Assembly: GCA_023228885.1 (NCBI GenBank)
Contig: JALOAJ010000020.1
Span: 1 to 44,571, forward strand
Length of the DNA stretch: 44,571 bases
Reading direction: 5' to 3'
From: Bacillota bacterium
GTDB taxonomy: Bacteria; Bacillota; Clostridia; Monoglobales; Firm-18
Both the position numbers and the translations under genes were made by a program. Shown here piece by piece: positions 41,309-44,571 of this stretch (positions within the stretch are counted from its first letter, which is position 1; each line of letters starts with the position of its first letter). The notes below the pieces were generated by a model that saw only the letters and a list, made by a program, of their open reading frames with translations, searched no databases and had not been told where the DNA came from.

Positions 41309-42076
41309 ATGACCAATGAGGAATTAGTTGAAGATTTTCAAAATGGCAATGAGAAGGCATTGGCAGAACTGCTTGAATTGAACAAAGGGATTATTTATAC
41401 CTTGCGTAACAAATGGATTACAAGTATTCATAAATGTGCAAGTACAGTTGAAGAACTTGAAGTTGAATGTCAATTTGCTTTTTGGCTTGCGGTAAAAGAT
41501 TATAAAAATGACAAAGAATGTAATTTCTGTTCCTATGCTTTTAAAAGAATTGAATGGCACTTAAATAGAGTGTTTACCAAAAAAGTATATAAGAACTCAT
41601 TGGGTGACCCGGTATCTGTTGTAAGTCTTTCTGATGTAATACCCGGAACAGATGACCTGACATATGAAGATGCAATTCCTGATGAAGATACTGAACAGGT
41701 TCTTGATAAACTATTTGAACAATGTGATATGCAGTCTTTACATAATGATTTAATCGAATTATTAGATGCTGTAGTTACAGAAAGGGAAAAAACAATTCTT
41801 TTAATGCGTTATGGAATTGGTTTCACCGCACACACGCAATCGAAAATTGCAACCAAACTTAATATTTCAGGCACAAGAGTTGCTGAAATAGAAAAGGCTT
41901 CAATGGAAAAGCTAAAAAATTCACCGGTTACTTTGTATCTTGCTAATAAATACCATAAAGCTATTACAAGATATAGAAGGCAAGAAAAAGAAGAACAGTT
42001 CGAGGGCAAAAAAGACCTTGAACAGAAAATAAACACCAAAGAAGCCTTGTATTTCTTTGGAATACGAAAGGAATAA
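41309..42076 (+). CDS. Sigma-70-like transcription factor of the element
   Basis: This 255-residue protein has a region-2-like part (about 3-90: ELVEDFQNGNEKALAELLELNKGII, CQFAFWLAVKDYK, FCSYAFKRIEWHLNR) and a clear region 4 helix-turn-helix (about 145-195: TEREKTILLMRYGIGF, then QSKIATKLNISGTRVAEIEKASMEKL). It is probably an alternative sigma factor or phage-type late regulator. ATG 41309 follows GGCGG by about 8 bases; GTG 41300 overlaps that site. Confidence 0.75.
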   Translation: MTNEELVEDFQNGNEKALAELLELNKGIIYTLRNKWITSIHKCASTVEELEVECQFAFWLAVKDYKNDKECNFCSYAFKRIEWHLNRVFTKKVYKNSLGDPVSVVSLSDVIPGTDDLTYEDAIPDEDTEQVLDKLFEQCDMQSLHNDLIELLDAVVTEREKTILLMRYGIGFTAHTQSKIATKLNISGTRVAEIEKASMEKLKNSPVTLYLANKYHKAITRYRRQEKEEQFEGKKDLEQKINTKEALYFFGIRKE

Positions 42077-42080
42077 TAAT

Positions 42081-42461
42081 ATGAACATTGATTTTATGAA
42101 AACCTATAACCAAACTAAAGAAAGTATTGAAAATGAATTGATTCAATTTGCAGGGCTTATAAAAAAAGCAACAGAAGCGAATTGCATTACTTCTGAAACT
42201 TTTGAAAAGTGTAAAGGGTATGCGGATTCTCTAAACATAGAAATACAATCATTAAATGAGGGAAAGGAACTTTTCACCAAATGCATTGAATCTATTTCCA
42301 AGGATAACTACAAGCAAGTTATTAAAGAACGATTATTACATAACAAGAAATGGGATGATGTCGCAGCAGCGGTTGGTTATACTAAAAAGCATATTCAAAC
42401 CAGTATATACCCGGTAGCATTAAAAGAATTTGAAGTTCACCTTCAATGCACCCACAGCTGA
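42081..42461 (+). CDS. ArpU/RinA-like phage transcription regulator
   Basis: This 126-residue protein has helical N-terminal coiled-coil segments and a C-terminal sigma-region-4-like helix-turn-helix (about 85-120: KERLLHNKKWDDVAAAVGYTKKHIQTSIYPVALKEF in outline). Proteins of this shape control late genes, often terminase, in Gram-positive phages and PICI-type satellites. It starts 5 bases after the sigma-like gene with AAAGGA 9 bases before ATG 42081, so the two are one transcription unit. Confidence 0.65.
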   Translation: MNIDFMKTYNQTKESIENELIQFAGLIKKATEANCITSETFEKCKGYADSLNIEIQSLNEGKELFTKCIESISKDNYKQVIKERLLHNKKWDDVAAAVGYTKKHIQTSIYPVALKEFEVHLQCTHS

Positions 42462-42551
42462 CCACACAGCAACAGTTTCCTGCTTGGGCATTGATTTGTT
42501 TGTGTGTTTCTGATATTATAATAAATGATTATCAATAAAGGGGGTTGAAAA

Positions 42552-42767
42552 ATGAAACTTAATGAGATAATTGACTTTGCCAAAAAGCAAGGTTATATTT
42601 CTGCAAAATCTCTTGGCAAGTGGAATGGTTATGATATTTATGAACCCATTTACAATGAAGATGGGGTTTCATTTATCGGTGTTCCCCTTCTGATTCTCGT
42701 TCAAGATAAAGAAATCCGAATGTCAACAGTTGATGAAGCCTTTGAACATTTGGACAGTCTTGAATAA
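42552..42767 (+). CDS. Hypothetical protein (71 aa)
   Basis: A small acidic protein, not recognised. Two short helices (MKLNEIIDFAKKQGY and VDEAFEHLDSLE) flank a beta hairpin. AAAGGGGG precedes the ATG. Small proteins of this kind are common near the ends of Firmicute integrative elements. Confidence 0.5.
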   Translation: MKLNEIIDFAKKQGYISAKSLGKWNGYDIYEPIYNEDGVSFIGVPLLILVQDKEIRMSTVDEAFEHLDSLE

Positions 42768-42878
42768 TCGTTCAATATATTAATTGTTGGTATGAAGTAA
42801 AGGATTCTATGGAAAAAAGGTATAAAAACTTGAATCTTTCTTTTTAAAAATGTAGGTTAAAAATGTAAAATCAAAGTC

Positions 42879-42907
42879 TTGCAATGTTTGCTGCTATGTG
42901 ATATAAT
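42879..42907 (+). promoter_or_regulatory. Sigma-A promoter of the Xis-like gene
   Basis: TTGCAA (42879-42884), a 17-base spacer and TATAAT (42902-42907), about 58 bases before the ATG at 42966. The rest of 42768-42965 shows no gene. Confidence 0.65.
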
Positions 42908-42965
42908 ACTAAAAGTTTTTTATTATAAAATTGAACAAGGTTGAATTACTAAAGGTATTAAGAAT

Positions 42966-43271
42966 ATGATGAAATATACTTTTACAATACCGGAAGATAC
43001 GAAGCAAATTATTGAACTTGAAACCGGTATGAAAATTGAAGAATACTTGGAAAAGGTCAGGGATGATATTCTTGGTCAATCTGACAAGCCTGAAAGATTA
43101 AGTGTTATTAAGGCTGCAAAACTGATGGGTGTGAATTCTCAATGTATTAGAGTTGGACTACAAAGGGGAATATTACCTTTTGGTTGGGCAATTAAAACTT
43201 CTGACAGGTACACTTATTACATCAGTCCAAAAAAGTTCACTGAATACACCGGAATTGAAACAGACAAATAA
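42966..43271 (+). CDS. Excisionase-like DNA-binding protein
   Basis: This 101-residue protein has a C-terminal winged helix-turn-helix (about 46-98: LSVIKAAKLMGVNSQCIRVGLQRG, then a wing with YTYYISPKKF) of the MerR/Xis type, and a short N-terminal helical part. It is the last gene before the right att-like repeat and has its own promoter, which suits an excisionase or directionality factor for the integrase at the other end. ATG 42966 or the next codon ATG 42969 may be used. Confidence 0.6.
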   Translation: MMKYTFTIPEDTKQIIELETGMKIEEYLEKVRDDILGQSDKPERLSVIKAAKLMGVNSQCIRVGLQRGILPFGWAIKTSDRYTYYISPKKFTEYTGIETDK

Positions 43272-43286
43272 GTTCAATTATTAGTG

Positions 43287-43311
43287 AAAGACTTACAAGT
43301 GATATACAAAT
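43287..43311. repeat. Right att-like region of the integrated element
   Basis: AAAGACTTACA (43287-43297) is identical to the block at 31274-31284, and the following 14 bases (GTGATATACAAA core) match the left repeat with four differences. The distance between the two blocks is 12,013 bases, the likely element length. Confidence 0.55.
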
Positions 43312-43343
43312 ACGCTGAAAAGCCTTGCAAATAGGCACTTGTA

Positions 43344-43362
43344 AATTATCAAAGAGATAATT
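43344..43362. other. Short hairpin right of the element
   Basis: AATTATC-AAAGA-GATAATT, a 7-bp stem between the right att-like repeat and the terminator at 43421. Its role is unclear. Confidence 0.3.
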
Positions 43363-43420
43363 CATTGTTTCTGGCGCTTATTCGCCCCAAATTTATGATA
43401 ACAATGTGCAATTTACAAAT

Positions 43421-43452
43421 AAAAAGCACCCTCATAAGGAAGGTGCTTTTTT
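43421..43452. terminator. Bidirectional terminator of the NlpC/P60 gene
   Basis: AAAAAGCACC (43421-43430) and GGTGCTTTTTT (43442-43452) flank an 11-base loop, with A and T runs that suit both strands; it lies beyond the stop of the minus-strand gene. Confidence 0.88.
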
Positions 43453-43485
43453 GCTCTTGTTATAAATCCTTCGGCCTTGCGCTGC

Positions 43486-44175
43486 CTAATATATTATCCG
43501 CCGCGCAACCTTTAGCCGATTTCCGTAATTACTGCCCCATAAAGACGTTATGCTGACCGGAGTTCCGGTTTGAACGGAATGTATGAAGTATCCGTCCCCC
43601 ATATATATTCCGACATGTCCGTAAGTTTGCTGTGAGTTGGAAAAGATAAGCAGGTCGCCCGCCTCAAGCTCATCCCATGAAACACCGATTCCGTTTTGTG
43701 TTTGACCTGCGGCAGTTCTGTTGATTGCGTAGCCAAACTGCTTGTACACATACGATGTAAAGCCGGAGCAGTCAAAGCCGGTAGAAGGGGAGCTTCCGCC
43801 GTAGGTGTATTTATATCCTAAATACTGTTTTGCATATTCAACAATTTCCTCGCCCTGTGAACGCACCGTTCGTTCAAGCCTGCCTCCGGAACGACTTAGG
43901 GTTTCTTTTCTTATAGTTATGTACTGTGACGAAACAAAACCGTCAAAACCTTTATATATTGCGCTGTACCAACCGTTATCCCAGCCAGTTATCTCCACCA
44001 AGCTTCCATTGGGTATGACGCAAAGAATATCATAATTCGTTCCCATGCCTGTCCGTAAATTAAGCCCTCCGCTTGCCCTTACCAACCCGGTATCCGCGCT
44101 TGCCGTTATTGCAAATAAAATTGTCATCGCCGCGGTAATAAGTGCAAGCCGCAAAAATTTCTTCAGTAAGTCCAC
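43486..44175 (-). CDS. Secreted SH3b-NlpC/P60 cell-wall hydrolase
   Basis: This is a 229-residue exported endopeptidase. A signal peptide (about 1-27, KKFLRLALITAAMTILF then AITASADT) is followed by a bacterial SH3 domain (about 30-90, LNLRTGMGTNYDILCVIPNG) that should bind peptidoglycan. An NlpC/P60 domain (about 108-229) has catalytic Cys in FDCSGFTSYVY, His in YGHVGIYMG and a following polar residue region. It cuts stem peptides, probably during wall turnover. GTG 44175 has better spacing (7) to AGGAG than TTG 44178. Its promoter is at 44256-44284. Confidence 0.93.
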   Translation of the reverse strand: MDLLKKFLRLALITAAMTILFAITASADTGLVRASGGLNLRTGMGTNYDILCVIPNGSLVEITGWDNGWYSAIYKGFDGFVSSQYITIRKETLSRSGGRLERTVRSQGEEIVEYAKQYLGYKYTYGGSSPSTGFDCSGFTSYVYKQFGYAINRTAAGQTQNGIGVSWDELEAGDLLIFSNSQQTYGHVGIYMGDGYFIHSVQTGTPVSITSLWGSNYGNRLKVARRIIY

Positions 44176-44193
44176 CAAACCACTCCTTATACT

Positions 44194-44223
44194 AATTTCA
44201 AATTAAACCATTGGTTTGAAATT
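44194..44223. promoter_or_regulatory. Nested palindrome in the NlpC/P60 leader
   Basis: AATTTCAAA (44194-44202) and TTTGAAATT (44215-44223) flank a second perfect palindrome, AAACCA-T-TGGTTT (44205-44217). It lies between the promoter and the ribosome site and could be an operator or a leader hairpin. Confidence 0.45.
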
Positions 44224-44255
44224 GGTATTGTTTTGTCTTTTCATAAGTTTTTTAC

Positions 44256-44284
44256 ATTATACACAGAATATTTTAAGTTGTCAA
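44256..44284 (-). promoter_or_regulatory. Sigma-A promoter of the NlpC/P60 gene
   Basis: On the minus strand TTGACA (44284-44279), a 17-base spacer and TATAAT (44261-44256), consensus at both boxes, giving a leader of about 70 bases. From 44285 to about 44480 I see only AT-rich sequence without a gene. Confidence 0.82.
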
Positions 44285-44476
44285 ACCATTTATTGTAACA
44301 TTTTTGTAATATAAATAGGCAACTCTTTCAAAAGCTTATGGTTAAAGCATTTTTCAGGGTTGGTTTTTAAAAAATAAATTTTTTAAGGTTGGCGTCACAT
44401 GTGTTTAACAGCCGCAGAAATTTTTAGGAAAGCAAAAATGTATCTGATATGAGATAATACATTTGTGACAAAAAAG

Positions 44477-44571
44477 ATGAAAAAAGGAAAGACCTCTGAT
44501 ATAATGAAGTTTACGACAACAATCAAGTATCGGAGAGATCTTTCCTATGAAAACAATTATAACAGAAGAAA
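44477..44571 (+). mobile_element. Probable left end of an insertion sequence (partial)
   Basis: GGAAAGACCTCT (from about 44486) and AGAGATCTTTCC (to 44545) form an imperfect inverted repeat. GGAGAG lies 9 bases before ATG 44547, whose eight visible codons (MKTIITEE) resemble starts of clostridial transposases I know. The window ends here, so the family cannot be confirmed. Confidence 0.35.

Noticed and set aside
31263..43311. A normal complete prophage
   Set aside because: No packaging, head, tail-tube, baseplate or lysis genes can be recognised, and the element is only about 12 kb.
1..44571. CRISPR array or tRNA genes
   Set aside because: No regularly spaced repeats of suitable length and no cloverleaf with a TTCRA arm were noticed, including at the element ends.

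Overview
The window looks like a chromosomal segment of a flagellated, low-GC Gram-positive bacterium of the class Clostridia. The evidence is a FliW-CsrA-flagellin module, PolC-type DNA polymerase III, an RNase M5-like Toprim protein, YaaR- and YvyF-type Firmicute proteins, and sigma-A and sigma-D promoters of Gram-positive type. I cannot name the genus from sequence alone. No rRNA, tRNA or CRISPR array was seen.

Region 1 (about 1-10500, + strand) is a late flagellar cluster. In order it encodes a lone Jag-N-like protein, two FlgF/FlgG rod proteins, YvyF, FlgM, FlgN, FlgK, FlgL, FliW, CsrA, flagellin, FliD, FliS, a FliT/FlgN-like chaperone and a YaaR protein. Two good sigma-D promoters precede the rod genes and flagellin. 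The flagellin leader carries two well-formed CsrA sites, so the FliW-CsrA-flagellin feedback loop looks complete. A tiny unlisted membrane-protein gene, with its own promoter but no ordinary start codon, converges on the yaaR end.

Region 2 (about 10.9-18.2 kb) holds a sugar-isomerase/acyl-CoA-ligase fusion, a LysR regulator divergent from a CPA2 cation/proton antiporter, a bactofilin, a 275-bp element with 15-bp terminal inverted repeats (MITE-like), and a corrinoid-protein reductive activator.

Region 3 (18.2-31.2 kb) is core housekeeping DNA. On the minus strand pyrH-frr-uppS-cdsA-dxr-rseP-ispG-polC-RNase M5-like form one long run (translation, isoprenoid/lipid carrier synthesis, envelope proteolysis, replication) behind a clear promoter. 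A TtcA-like gene follows upstream, then rplM-rpsI on the plus strand.

Region 4 (about 31.26-43.31 kb) is an integrated element of about 12.0 kb, visibly more AT-rich and different in codon use from its surroundings. It has imperfect att-like repeats at both ends, a tyrosine integrase, a divergent repressor/Cro-like switch with three operators, a PrimPol-SF3 helicase, a candidate iteron origin directly behind it, a Mor-like activator, a palindrome-rich control region, and a small cassette built around a complete phage tape-measure protein. A sigma-like factor, an ArpU-like HTH protein and an Xis-like protein follow. No terminase, portal, capsid, tail tube, baseplate or lysis gene is visible. 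I read it as a phage satellite that carries its own tape measure, which is the most interesting feature of the window. A decayed prophage is the main alternative.

Region 5 (43.4-44.57 kb) has a secreted SH3b-NlpC/P60 hydrolase gene and, at the right edge, what looks like the first codons of a transposase gene.
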